Positions 7,576 to 15,485 of a stretch of 33,434 nt of DNA are shown here, piece by piece (positions within the stretch are counted from its first letter, which is position 1; every line of letters starts with the position of its first letter). The notes below the pieces were generated by a model that ran no database searches, was not told the origin of the DNA, and saw only the letters and a list, made by a program, of their open reading frames with translations. The stretch covers positions 1-33,434 of the forward strand of contig CANQPF010000012.1 in assembly GCA_947625665.1 (NCBI GenBank), in the 5' to 3' direction. The position numbers and the translations under genes were made by a program. Source of the stretch: an uncultured Clostridia bacterium (lineage in GTDB: Bacteria > Bacillota > Clostridia > TANB77 > CAG-508).

Positions 7576-8919
7576 ATGGATAAAGCTAGAGAAACAGCAT
7601 TAAAAGTTCTTTATAAAATAGATAAAAATAAAGCATATTCAAATATTGAATTAGATGAAGAAATTAATAAAAATAGAACAATATTAAATGATAAAGATAT
7701 AGGATTAATATCAGAAATTGTATATGGAGTAACAACATGGCGATTAACTCTTGATGAAATTATAAAAAAATATTCAAAAATAAAATTAAAAAAAATCTCT
7801 CTTTGGATTATAAATATTCTTAGAATGGGAGTTTATCAAATTGTTTTTTTAGATAAAATTCCAAAATCTGCAGCAGTTAATGAAAGTGTAAAATTAGCAA
7901 AAAGATATGGTCATAAAGCAAGTAGTAATTTTGTTAATGCAATTTTAAGAAAAGTTGAAAAAAATGATTATGAAGATTTAAATAAAACAATTAAAAATGA
8001 CATTGAAAGAATTTCAAAAATGAATTCAATGCCAGAATGGATAATAAAAAAGTTATTAGAAGAAAAAAGTATTGAAGAAGTTGAGAAGATTTGTAAAGCA
8101 TCAAATGAAAAGGCAAAAATTAATATTCGTATAAATCGACTAAAAACGACAAAAATAGAATTAGAAGAAAAATTAAAAAATGAAAATTTTGAAGAAGGTT
8201 TATTAGAAAATTTCTTATATTTAAATAAAATAAAAAATATTGAAAAAATAGATAGCTTTCAAGAAGGACTATTCACAATTCAAGATGAAGTTGCTTCATT
8301 ACCTAGTTTGATCTTAGATCCAAAGGAAGAAGATGTGATTTTAGATGCTTGTAGTGCTCCAGGAGGAAAAACTACATATTTAGCAGAATTGATGAATAAT
8401 AAAGGTGAAATTGAAGCTTGGGACATACATGAGCATAGAACTAAATTAGTAGAAAAAAATGCAAAGAGATTAGGAATAACAAATATAAAAACCAAAGTAA
8501 AAGATGCGACAATTTATGATTCAAAATATGATAAAAAATTTGACAAAATTTTATTGGATGTACCTTGTCTAGGATTAGGAGTAATAAAAAGAAAACCAGA
8601 TATAAAATGGCAAAAAAATGAAGAAGATATTGAAAAAGTAAAAAAGATACAATTAAAAATTTTAAATACATGTTCTAAATACGTAAAAGATGGAGGAGTT
8701 ATAGTATATTCAACATGTAGTATTTTAAAAGAGGAAAATGAGGACGTTATAGAAGAATTTTTGAAAAATAACAAAAATTTTGAAAAAATAAGAATAAAAA
8801 TTGATAAAAATTATTTTGAAAAATATGTAACCTCAAGTGGTTCTTTGGAAGTGTATCAGGATGACAAAATTGATGGCTTTTATGTTGCTAAAATACGTGA
8901 AAAATCAATCAAAAACTAA
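7576..8919 (+). CDS. rsmB: 16S rRNA (cytosine-5) methyltransferase RsmB
   Basis: RsmB methylates C967 of 16S rRNA using S-adenosylmethionine. The 447-residue product has the family's two-part layout: an N-terminal NusB-like RNA-binding domain (about 1-140, with LKVLYKIDKNKAYSN and IPKSAAVNESVKLAKRYG) and a C-terminal Rossmann methyltransferase. The latter shows the SAM-binding motif LDACSAPGGKTTYLA, motif IV DVPCLGLG with C331, and motif VI YSTCSI with C381. The two cysteines are the release and nucleophilic residues of this class. It is apparently monocistronic behind its own promoter, and is a common housekeeping gene in Firmicutes. Confidence 0.96.
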   Translation: MDKARETALKVLYKIDKNKAYSNIELDEEINKNRTILNDKDIGLISEIVYGVTTWRLTLDEIIKKYSKIKLKKISLWIINILRMGVYQIVFLDKIPKSAAVNESVKLAKRYGHKASSNFVNAILRKVEKNDYEDLNKTIKNDIERISKMNSMPEWIIKKLLEEKSIEEVEKICKASNEKAKINIRINRLKTTKIELEEKLKNENFEEGLLENFLYLNKIKNIEKIDSFQEGLFTIQDEVASLPSLILDPKEEDVILDACSAPGGKTTYLAELMNNKGEIEAWDIHEHRTKLVEKNAKRLGITNIKTKVKDATIYDSKYDKKFDKILLDVPCLGLGVIKRKPDIKWQKNEEDIEKVKKIQLKILNTCSKYVKDGGVIVYSTCSILKEENEDVIEEFLKNNKNFEKIRIKIDKNYFEKYVTSSGSLEVYQDDKIDGFYVAKIREKSIKN

Positions 8920-8964
8920 ATATTACAATTGTATTACATTTGCTTTACGATTCTATTAAAAGTA

Positions 8965-8992
8965 TTGACTTTTTACTGTAAAACTATAAAAT
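8965..8992 (+). promoter_or_regulatory. Probable promoter of the type IV pilus operon
   Basis: TTGACT (8965-8970) and TAAAAT (8987-8992) each match 5 of 6 consensus positions with a 16-base spacer. A perfect TATAAT follows at 9092-100 bases upstream of nothing closer than the pilM-pilN start, at 8992-8997 overlapping by one base, but would need a 21-base spacer. The leader to the pilM-pilN start is about 110 bases and holds an AGAGGAG element at 9061-9067 with no start codon close behind it, besides the true AGAGGAG site before 9108. Confidence 0.55.
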
Positions 8993-9107
8993 ATAATAAG
9001 AAAACTATTATTAGCACAAATTAGCAAAACATAAAATTAATACAAGTGTTTTTCAAAAAAAAGAGGAGAATAATAAAACAAAGAAATAGTAAAAGAGGAG
9101 TTCAAAT

Positions 9108-10736
9108 ATGGCAAAGTGTTTAGGGTTATATATAGAAGACAATTTAATAAAATATGCGAAAATTTCAAAAGAACATGATGATATAAAAGTTGAAGCATTT
9201 GGAATTGAGTTTTATGAAAAATTAGATAAAGCAGTTGATAAAATTGTAGAAGAGACATATAGTCAAAAAATACCAATTAGTATTAATTTAAATAGTGAGA
9301 ATTATAACTTTTTTAGAGTCTTTTCATTGTTATCTAAGAATGACTTACCTAAAGCTATTAAAACCGAATTTGAAACTTATTGTGAAGAAAATGGATATAA
9401 TCCAAATGTTTTTGAAACACGCTATGCATTAATAAGTGAAAAAGACGCAGAAGATAAATTAAAAGTAATTCACGTTTCAGAAAATAAAATAGAAATGAAT
9501 AAAACAACACAACAATTGAATGGACACAAAATTTCTACAATAGCACCAGTGCCACTAGCATTACCAAATTTATTAGGAATTACAACAGATACAGTAGAAA
9601 AAGAAAATGCTATAATAGTAAATATTGAAAAAAATACAACTTTAACAACAATAATAGATAGTAATGTCCAAGACATAACAGTTTTAGAAGAAGGAAGCGC
9701 TGACTTTTTAAACAAATTAAACATCAAAGAAAATTCTTATTCTAAAGCTTATGAAATATGCAAAAACACTACTATATATACGTCAGCTGGTATGGAATTA
9801 CAAAATGCTGACGATCAAGGATATTTAGAAGATATAATGCCAACTTTATTTGAAGTGGTTAGTAGAATAAAGAAAGTTATGAATGAAAGTACTGAAAAGA
9901 TACAAAAAATTTATGTCACAGGTACGGGTGCAATGATTAACAATGTGGACATATATTTTCAAGAATATTTAGACGAAGTAGAATGTGAAGTATTAAGACC
10001 ATATTTTATTCAAACAACAGGTGATGTATCAATCAGAGATTATCAGGAAGTTAATACAGCTATATCTTTAGCTTTATTGGGATTAGGTGAAGGTATGTCT
10101 AGTATGAACTTCAAAGGTAGAACATCAATGTCAGAAGGAATGCCTGATTGGTTAAAAATGGATATTGGTTCAGGAGCTATTACTAATGCTTTAGATGGAA
10201 TTAAGGAAAATGATTTAGGAGAACCATATAGCAAAAGTGAGTTAATACTTATGAGAGTGGCTATAGGTCTATTCCTTTTATTTGCGATATATTCTGCATT
10301 TTCTATGATATTGAATAGTCAAATAACAAAAAAGACACGAGAAGCATCAGATCTTCAATCAGAAATAACTACTGAAATTGCTTTGGCTAAAGTTGATAAT
10401 GAAAAGATTTTATCTAGAGCAAATGATTATTCAAAATTAGTAGAAGAAATAAATGATCAAAACGAGAAAATAGAAGATAGAAATAGAACAAGAAATGAAA
10501 TACCAGATTTGTTGAATCAGTTGATGTATGTAATACCAGAAGGTGTCAGAATGAGCAAAATATCAAATACAGAAGGAAATCATATAGTTATAGATGCACA
10601 AGGAATAAAATACGAACAATTAGGTTATTTTAAAGCAAAAATAAAATCAGAAGGAATTTTAAACAATGTAACTTCAACAGGTGGAGATAAAGAACAAGAC
10701 ATAATTACAATAAGAATAGAAGGAGATTTACCATGA
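9108..10736 (+). CDS. PilM-PilN fusion, type IV pilus assembly platform
   Basis: The 542-residue product appears to join two proteins that are usually separate. Residues 1 to about 330 are PilM-like, with an actin-like fold: MAKCLGLYIEDNLIKYA phosphate-1-like start, IVNIEKNTTLTTII in the middle and IYVTGTGAMINNVDIYF near the end. After a linker, residues 379-402 form one membrane helix (LILMRVAIGLFLLFAIYSAF). A coiled-coil-like segment rich in Glu, Lys and Asn follows, and then a PilN-like periphery domain (LLNQLMYVIPEGVRMSKIS and a final IITIRIEGDLP). PilM binds the cytoplasmic tail of PilN in canonical systems, so a fusion would fix their one-to-one ratio. The stop overlaps the pilO-like start by four bases. 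Domain identities are by motif and position. Confidence 0.85.
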   Translation: MAKCLGLYIEDNLIKYAKISKEHDDIKVEAFGIEFYEKLDKAVDKIVEETYSQKIPISINLNSENYNFFRVFSLLSKNDLPKAIKTEFETYCEENGYNPNVFETRYALISEKDAEDKLKVIHVSENKIEMNKTTQQLNGHKISTIAPVPLALPNLLGITTDTVEKENAIIVNIEKNTTLTTIIDSNVQDITVLEEGSADFLNKLNIKENSYSKAYEICKNTTIYTSAGMELQNADDQGYLEDIMPTLFEVVSRIKKVMNESTEKIQKIYVTGTGAMINNVDIYFQEYLDEVECEVLRPYFIQTTGDVSIRDYQEVNTAISLALLGLGEGMSSMNFKGRTSMSEGMPDWLKMDIGSGAITNALDGIKENDLGEPYSKSELILMRVAIGLFLLFAIYSAFSMILNSQITKKTREASDLQSEITTEIALAKVDNEKILSRANDYSKLVEEINDQNEKIEDRNRTRNEIPDLLNQLMYVIPEGVRMSKISNTEGNHIVIDAQGIKYEQLGYFKAKIKSEGILNNVTSTGGDKEQDIITIRIEGDLP

Positions 10737-11614
10737 AAAAAATTTTATTAAGCTTATTGATTGTTTTATTGATATTGCTGATAGCTTTTACATTTATCAA
10801 AGGATGGGGATTTGGGTCAGTTCAAGTTTTAAGTTTTGCAGACATAAAGTCTAAAGATGAAATATTAGAACGAGAAATAAACAAAGCTCATACTTTAGCT
10901 GAAACTGACTTTAAAAAGGAATTAAACGATGAAAATGATAATATAGAAAAATTAGAAGATGCTAGAGAACAATATAAGCAATTAGTAGGAACAGATGAAA
11001 ATGGTGAAATAAATCAAAACAGTCAACTAGAAAGATATGAAATGGAATATTTATGGACACAGATAGGTAACTATGCTAAAAGTGAAGGTGTTTCTTTAAA
11101 AATAAGTGTTGAAAAATCATTTGATCCAAATGAACAAAAACAACAAGATGCAAAAAATCAAGCCAATCAAACAAATGCAGCAACAAATGATGATACTTCA
11201 TCTTCAAATAGTTCATCAAGTTCTATTTTGTCAGATATGCAGGCTGCTACTGTTACATCTACAAGTACAGGAGCAGAAAGCACTCAAGATGCTTTATACG
11301 ATTTAACATTTGAAGCTACAGGATTATATGTTTCAGTTGCAGATTTTATATATGATATTGAAAATGATTCTTCCTTAGGATTTAAAATAGAAGATTTTAA
11401 TATGGCTCAACATGTTGATGCATCAGAAAATGGTTTTGTTATAGGAAAATTTACTTGTAAAAATATAAAGATAAGACAAGTAACAAGAACTTCAGCAGAG
11501 CAAACGCAAGATATAAGAGACGAAGCAACAAAAAAAGCGGACAACAATACGACAAATACAACAAACTCAGCAAGAAGCACAAATAGTACGAATACAGCTA
11601 AAAATAATTCTTAA
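10733..11614 (+). CDS. PilO-like type IV pilus assembly protein
   Basis: The 293-residue product has a short cytoplasmic start, one membrane helix at residues 4-23 and a charged coiled-coil-like stretch (about 40-85). An extracellular domain follows, in which YDLTFEATGLYVSVADFIYDIEN resembles the PilO core. PilO pairs with PilN to connect the motor with the growing pilus. Position directly after a PilM-PilN gene, with ATGA overlap, supports this. A Gln-, Asn- and Ser-rich low-complexity insert lies at about residues 130-170 and a Thr/Asn/Ser-rich tail closes the protein; such regions could be flexible spacers in the cell wall. Sequence similarity is weak, so the assignment rests mainly on topology and gene order. 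Confidence 0.75.
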   Translation: MKKILLSLLIVLLILLIAFTFIKGWGFGSVQVLSFADIKSKDEILEREINKAHTLAETDFKKELNDENDNIEKLEDAREQYKQLVGTDENGEINQNSQLERYEMEYLWTQIGNYAKSEGVSLKISVEKSFDPNEQKQQDAKNQANQTNAATNDDTSSSNSSSSSILSDMQAATVTSTSTGAESTQDALYDLTFEATGLYVSVADFIYDIENDSSLGFKIEDFNMAQHVDASENGFVIGKFTCKNIKIRQVTRTSAEQTQDIRDEATKKADNNTTNTTNSARSTNSTNTAKNNS

Positions 11615-11635
11615 TATTGATTAAAGGAGTATAAG

Positions 11636-12190
11636 ATGAAAAATAGTAAATTTAAGGAAATAATAATCGCTTTGCTACTTTGCTTGGCAATAATGTTAGT
11701 ATTAGCTTTGGTTTTATATAATTATGTGCCAAGCACGAAGACTTTACCAGAAAAGGTAGCATATACGACTCCACAAAAAGTTAGAGATGAATTGGTTGCA
11801 GCATCAGATTTAGATGAAGATCAAATTATACTAACTTATGAAGTTGATGGACATGATATGGCAAATTATGAGAATATAAATAGCTATAATCCAGGAAACG
11901 CAAATCCATTTGCAGTATTCGAAAAAGATGATGGTGGAAATATAATCGGAACAAGTACTGCTGGTACTTCTTCAGGAGGTTCTGGAACTACAGCTTCAGG
12001 AGAAAATTCAAATGCAGGAAATAGTGGATCAGTAAATGCTGGATCAGGAAATGTTAATGCCGGAAATTCTGAAGGAGCAACAAGTGGTGCACAATCAGGA
12101 AGTTCGTCAGCAGGTACTGTAGGTGGAACATCAGGAACAGATACAACAATTGGAGGCTCTCAGTTCTATCACGATAAAGGTGGTAAATAA
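11636..12190 (+). CDS. Membrane-anchored low-complexity protein in the PilP position
   Basis: The 184-residue product has a single N-terminal membrane helix (about residues 8-29) without a lipobox and a short folded part of about 70 residues. The latter ends in a NPGNANPFAVFE segment that resembles the NPF motif of PilP-type proteins. A Gly/Ser/Asn/Thr-rich tail of about 80 residues follows. Directly after the pilM-N-O genes and before the pilins, it occupies the pilP position of Gram-negative operons. There PilP links PilN/PilO to the secretin, but a single-membrane cell has no secretin, so a role in the cell wall or in platform stability is a guess. No enzyme motif is visible. Confidence 0.6.
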   Translation: MKNSKFKEIIIALLLCLAIMLVLALVLYNYVPSTKTLPEKVAYTTPQKVRDELVAASDLDEDQIILTYEVDGHDMANYENINSYNPGNANPFAVFEKDDGGNIIGTSTAGTSSGGSGTTASGENSNAGNSGSVNAGSGNVNAGNSEGATSGAQSGSSSAGTVGGTSGTDTTIGGSQFYHDKGGK

Positions 12191-12238
12191 TTTAACTTAG
12201 TTATTAACGTTATGTTTTTATAAAATAATATTCAAAAG

Positions 12239-12251
12239 AAAAGGAGGGGAG
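12239..12251 (+). promoter_or_regulatory. Shine-Dalgarno-like element without a start codon, pilin leader
   Basis: AAAAGGAGGGGAG matches the 16S anti-Shine-Dalgarno sequence very well, yet no ATG, GTG or TTG follows within translation range. It lies about 137 bases upstream of the first major-type pilin start in a 185-base gene-free leader (12191-12375). It resembles the 5' STAB-SD element of cry3-type mRNAs, where ribosome binding protects the transcript from decay. That role is inferred. The rest of the leader is AT-rich with no clear promoter. Confidence 0.5.
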
Positions 12252-12375
12252 CATAAATAAATTTCTATAACCAATTCAAGGTTAATATTTTAAGGAATTT
12301 AGGCTTTTTAAGAAACAAAAGATAATTTAAGAGCTTAATAAAAACAAAAGTAAATAAAAAGAGGAGGAAATTTAA

Positions 12376-12999
12376 ATGAAAACAAATAATAATAAAGGTA
12401 TAACTTTAATTGCCTTAGTTATAACAATTATAGTATTATTAATTTTAGCCGGAGTTTCTATAGCAATGTTATCAGGAAACAACGGAGTTTTAACAAAAGC
12501 TACACAAGCACAAGTAGATAATAAAAGAGGAGAAGCTGCTGATAAAATCAATACTGCATTAAATGGAGTATATACAGCATTATTATCTGACGGTTACATT
12601 GAAAACTCATCATCTACAACAGACTCAAGCCTTACAGCAAGCGGTATAATTTCAATAAATGGATTAGATGACGAATATGTGGTATCAGTAAAAACTGACG
12701 AAGCAACAAAAGACGCACCAGTTGTTAAAATAATTTGGGTACCAGGTAAACCAGCGTCAGTAAGTGCTGGTACAATTACATTACCTAGTGATAAGAAAGA
12801 TTATAATAAATTTAAAGGATATGTTGAGGGAACAATAACAGTAGCTGATCCTAATGCAGATATAAATGCTGGTGGAACAATGTATAAAGTTAATACAGCT
12901 AAAATAACAGATGATCATACTAAAGATACACCAAGTGGAATTGCAGACGGAACAACAGAACAAGGAACAGCAGCAGCAGCTAGTGCTACAGGAGACTAA
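12376..12999 (+). CDS. Major-type type IV pilin, copy 1
   Basis: The 207-residue precursor has a short basic leader ending in glycine, MKTNNNKG, and the hydrophobic stretch ITLIALVITIIVLLILAGVS, the class found widely in Clostridia. The predicted prepilin peptidase cleavage is between G8 and I9. The residue at mature position 5 is alanine rather than the usual glutamate. Behind the helix, VLTKATQAQVDNKRGEAADKINTALNGVYTAL continues the N-terminal alpha-helix, and the rest is a variable globular domain with an Ala-rich end. There is no cysteine pair. A strong GAGGAGG site precedes the start. Copy 2 follows 47 bases later with a nearly identical N-terminus. Pilin identity is secure; which copy is the main subunit is not known. 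Confidence 0.92.
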   Translation: MKTNNNKGITLIALVITIIVLLILAGVSIAMLSGNNGVLTKATQAQVDNKRGEAADKINTALNGVYTALLSDGYIENSSSTTDSSLTASGIISINGLDDEYVVSVKTDEATKDAPVVKIIWVPGKPASVSAGTITLPSDKKDYNKFKGYVEGTITVADPNADINAGGTMYKVNTAKITDDHTKDTPSGIADGTTEQGTAAAASATGD

Positions 13000-13046
13000 T
13001 CAAAACTCAACAAACTGAAAAATAAAACAAAGGAGGAAAAATTGTA

Positions 13047-13628
13047 ATGAAAACGACTAAGCAATCAGGAATAACTTTAATAGCATTAGTAATTACAATT
13101 ATAGTTCTATTGATTTTAGCAGGTGTTTCAATTGCAATGTTGGCAGGAAACAATGGTGTTCTAACAAAAGCAACGCAAGCTCAGGTTGACAATTTAAGAG
13201 GTGAAGTTTGCGATAAAATTAATACAGCTTTAAATGGAATATTTGCAGAAATGATAGCTGTAGATTTTGATGTTTCTGATACAGATATTACAGATGCAGT
13301 AAATAAAATAAAGACAACTAATGGGCTTGATTCATCTGACAAAGGAGTTTATTATATAAGTTATAACGATAAAGCTTCAGAAGGGCAAACAGTTATAAAT
13401 ATAACATGGCAACCTGCTGAACCAACTGCTAGCAATTATGCCTCTGAGTCTAAGAAATATAAAGGTCCTATTGTTGGAATGATTAGTTTTAAACCCGAGT
13501 TTACTGCGGCAGAAAGTGATTATAGATTACACACAGCAACAATAAGCCAAGAAGGTAAAGGAATAAAAGATGGTGAAGGAATCTTAAAAGGATCAGAGCC
13601 ACTAGAAAAAGATGCAATAGGAACATAG
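13047..13628 (+). CDS. Major-type type IV pilin, copy 2
   Basis: The 193-residue precursor starts MKTTKQSG followed by the same ITLIALVITIIVLLILAGVS helix, cleavable after G8. Over the first 65 residues it is almost identical to copy 1, but the DNA differs at many synonymous third positions. The C-terminal globular domain has diverged almost completely. This pattern fits an old tandem duplication with the polymerisation helix held constant and the exposed surface free to change. Mature position 5 is again alanine. An AAAGGAGG site precedes the ATG. A stable hairpin follows at 13686-13719 before the peptidase gene. Confidence 0.92.
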   Translation: MKTTKQSGITLIALVITIIVLLILAGVSIAMLAGNNGVLTKATQAQVDNLRGEVCDKINTALNGIFAEMIAVDFDVSDTDITDAVNKIKTTNGLDSSDKGVYYISYNDKASEGQTVINITWQPAEPTASNYASESKKYKGPIVGMISFKPEFTAAESDYRLHTATISQEGKGIKDGEGILKGSEPLEKDAIGT

Positions 13629-13685
13629 CTATAATCTTGGTAAGTAGTTTGAAATAATAAAATTTATAAAACAAAAACAAAGGAC

Positions 13686-13719
13686 TTAGGCATATACGCA
13701 CTTTCGAGTATATGCCTAA
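13686..13719 (+). promoter_or_regulatory. Perfect 12-bp hairpin downstream of the pilin pair
   Basis: TTAGGCATATAC (13686-13697) and GTATATGCCTAA (13708-13719) are exact reverse complements around a 10-base loop. No T-run follows (ATTCCATAAAA), so it is not a standard terminator. Between highly translated pilin genes and the rest of the operon it may act as a partial terminator, RNase stop or RNA-processing signal. Confidence 0.6.
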
Positions 13720-13753
13720 TTCCATAAAAAATTAATAAACGGAGAGATTTAAC

Positions 13754-14593
13754 ATGGACATATACAATGTGGTTTTTTATATATTACTATTTATAATAGG
13801 AACATTATTTGGTAGTTTTTATTCATTAGCAGTCTATAGAATACCAAAAAAACAAGATATTACACATACACATTCCTACTGTCCTAATTGTAACCATAAG
13901 CTAGGAATATTTGATTTAATTCCAGTTTTTAGTTATATATTTTTAAGGGGAAAATGTAGATATTGTAAGCAAAAAATAAGACCTAGATATTTCATTTTAG
14001 AAACATTATCTGGGATTACTTTTGTTGTTTTAGCTATTTTAATGAGAATGGATATGTATAATTTAACGCCAAATAAAATTGCTGAATACGTATTTATGAT
14101 ATTATATCTTACATTCTTAGTTTTGATGGCATTTACAGAAAAAGATAATAGAAAAATAGAAAAATCAGTATCAGTATATGGAATTGTTATATCTATCGGG
14201 TATATAGTATATCTATGCATAGTGCAGGAACCTGATATATATAGATATGCCATATATGCTATTTATTTAATCTTTTACATATTGCTTCTTCTGTTAGATA
14301 CTATAACGCTGAAAAAATATGCAAGAGATTCATACACAAATGGAATTTTATTAACATTAGTTACAATGACTATATTCACACAAGAACTTGTTACAGCATC
14401 AAGTATAATTTATGTATTATTAATAATATTTTTCTATATGGTATTAAACAAAATTAGGATGCATACAAAAAAATACAGAAGTAAAATTGTAAAAAAAGAA
14501 ATAAACAAAACTTTACCGATTGGATTTTTCTTAGGAGTTGCAAACTTTGTAATGTTCACAGCAATTCTAACTTTTGAGAAATTAATGTTATAG
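13754..14593 (+). CDS. pilD: Prepilin peptidase (A24/PilD family), divergent catalytic region
   Basis: The 279-residue membrane protein has the N-terminal segment of prepilin peptidases: IIGTLFGSFYSLAVYRIP, then the cysteine-rich cytoplasmic domain with C43PNC46 and C68RYC71, and DLIPVFSYIFLRGKC plus IRPRYFILETLSG. The C-terminal LPIGFFLGV corresponds to the family's late PFGPFL-like segment. The catalytic half is unusual. The first acidic region is TEKDNRKIEKS (D131) without the normal IDxxxxxIP form. No GxGD motif exists; LLLLLDTITL with D182 lies near where it should be. The enzyme would cleave and methylate the pilins encoded on both sides, but activity cannot be assumed. Its operon place favours a dedicated role. 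Confidence 0.85.
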   Translation: MDIYNVVFYILLFIIGTLFGSFYSLAVYRIPKKQDITHTHSYCPNCNHKLGIFDLIPVFSYIFLRGKCRYCKQKIRPRYFILETLSGITFVVLAILMRMDMYNLTPNKIAEYVFMILYLTFLVLMAFTEKDNRKIEKSVSVYGIVISIGYIVYLCIVQEPDIYRYAIYAIYLIFYILLLLLDTITLKKYARDSYTNGILLTLVTMTIFTQELVTASSIIYVLLIIFFYMVLNKIRMHTKKYRSKIVKKEINKTLPIGFFLGVANFVMFTAILTFEKLML

Positions 14594-14604
14594 GAGAGTG
14601 TTGA

Positions 14605-15027
14605 ATGAAAATAAGAAGCCAAAAAGGATTTACAGGCATGGACGTAACTATTGCAGTTTTAATAATTACAATATTTGCAAGCATGATAGCAGCTTTATAT
14701 GGTAATTATGTAAAAACATCTAAAGACATTGAAAGAAAAGCCAAAGCTGTTGACTATGCAATTAATGCAATAGAAAATGCAAAATCAAGGAGTGCAGAAT
14801 TCTTTAATGAGGAAAATGCTAAAAAAGGAGAAATAATAGAATATAACAACGATGATAATAATACAGGATTTAGTACAACAACTAGAATAAGTGACTATGC
14901 AACTTTAGGATATAAGGATGATGCTGAATTGGGATATGTAAAAAGAGTAAAAGTAACTGTCAGTTATAAATTAAATAAGGAAACAAAAACAGTTGAATTA
15001 AGTACTTTTATTTCAAAGGAGAGTTAA
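14605..15027 (+). CDS. Minor pilin with Asp at mature position 5
   Basis: The 140-residue precursor begins MKIRSQKG and continues FTGMDVTIAVLIITIFASMIAAL, a prepilin-type cleavage site and helix. Cleavage after G8 leaves aspartate at mature position 5, an acidic residue as in classical pilins and unlike the two major-type pilins here. The helix is followed by a charged coiled segment and a small beta-rich domain ending VELSTFISKE, similar to the PilV/GspI-type minor pilins. The start follows GGAGAG and lies 11 bases after the peptidase gene. It probably belongs to a priming complex at the pilus tip. Confidence 0.82.
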   Translation: MKIRSQKGFTGMDVTIAVLIITIFASMIAALYGNYVKTSKDIERKAKAVDYAINAIENAKSRSAEFFNEENAKKGEIIEYNNDDNNTGFSTTTRISDYATLGYKDDAELGYVKRVKVTVSYKLNKETKTVELSTFISKES

Positions 15028-15028
15028 T

Positions 15029-15466
15029 ATGAGGTCACAAAAAGGTATAACATTAACATCATTAATTATTTACATTATAGTAATGTTAATTACAATTTCA
15101 ATTATATCAGTATTTAGTAGCTTTTTTTATAAAAATGTAGATGAAATAGGTAATAAAGTTGAACCATCAGCAGAAATTACTAGATTTAACAGTTTTTTTG
15201 TATCAGATATTAATAAAACAACTAATAGTAAAGTTTTAGAATGTTATAAAAGCCAAGATTTATCTGAAAGTTATGTAATTCTTGAAGATGGTACACAATA
15301 CACATATAAGCATGGAGGCATATATAGGGGAAAGGTAAAAATATGTGATAATATTTATCAAATGTATTTTGAAAATCAAACGAATGAAAATGGAAAAAGT
15401 ACTGTAGATGTAAAATACATTTTGACAAGAGGGACACAGGAAAAAACAAATAGCTATACTTTGTAG
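15029..15466 (+). CDS. Minor pilin-like protein
   Basis: The 145-residue precursor starts MRSQKG and continues ITLTSLIIYIIVMLITISII, a short basic leader, glycine and 20-residue hydrophobic helix consistent with prepilin processing after G6. Mature position 5 is serine. The remaining hundred residues contain strands such as YVILEDGTQYTYKHGGIYRG that recall the PilW/GspJ type of minor pilin. It starts one base after the stop of the previous minor pilin, so the two are probably translationally coupled and function together. Similarity beyond the N-terminus is weak. Confidence 0.72.
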   Translation: MRSQKGITLTSLIIYIIVMLITISIISVFSSFFYKNVDEIGNKVEPSAEITRFNSFFVSDINKTTNSKVLECYKSQDLSESYVILEDGTQYTYKHGGIYRGKVKICDNIYQMYFENQTNENGKSTVDVKYILTRGTQEKTNSYTL

Positions 15467-15485
15467 CTTTAAAAAGAAAGGAATT

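Noticed and set aside
8992..8997. Perfect TATAAT upstream of the pilus operon as the -10 box
   Set aside because: With TTGACT as -35 it would need a 21-base spacer. TAAAAT at 8987-8992 with a 16-base spacer is more plausible, though TATAAT could act with another -35.
11106..11306. A short plus-strand frame rich in Gln, Met and Leu inside the pilO-like gene
   Set aside because: It is an out-of-frame reading of the Asn/Ser-rich insert; the main frame continues on both sides.
12191..12375. Candidate sigma-A promoter in the pilin leader (TTAACG with TAATAT)
   Set aside because: Both boxes match poorly (about 4 of 6) and this AT content gives many such pairs by chance.
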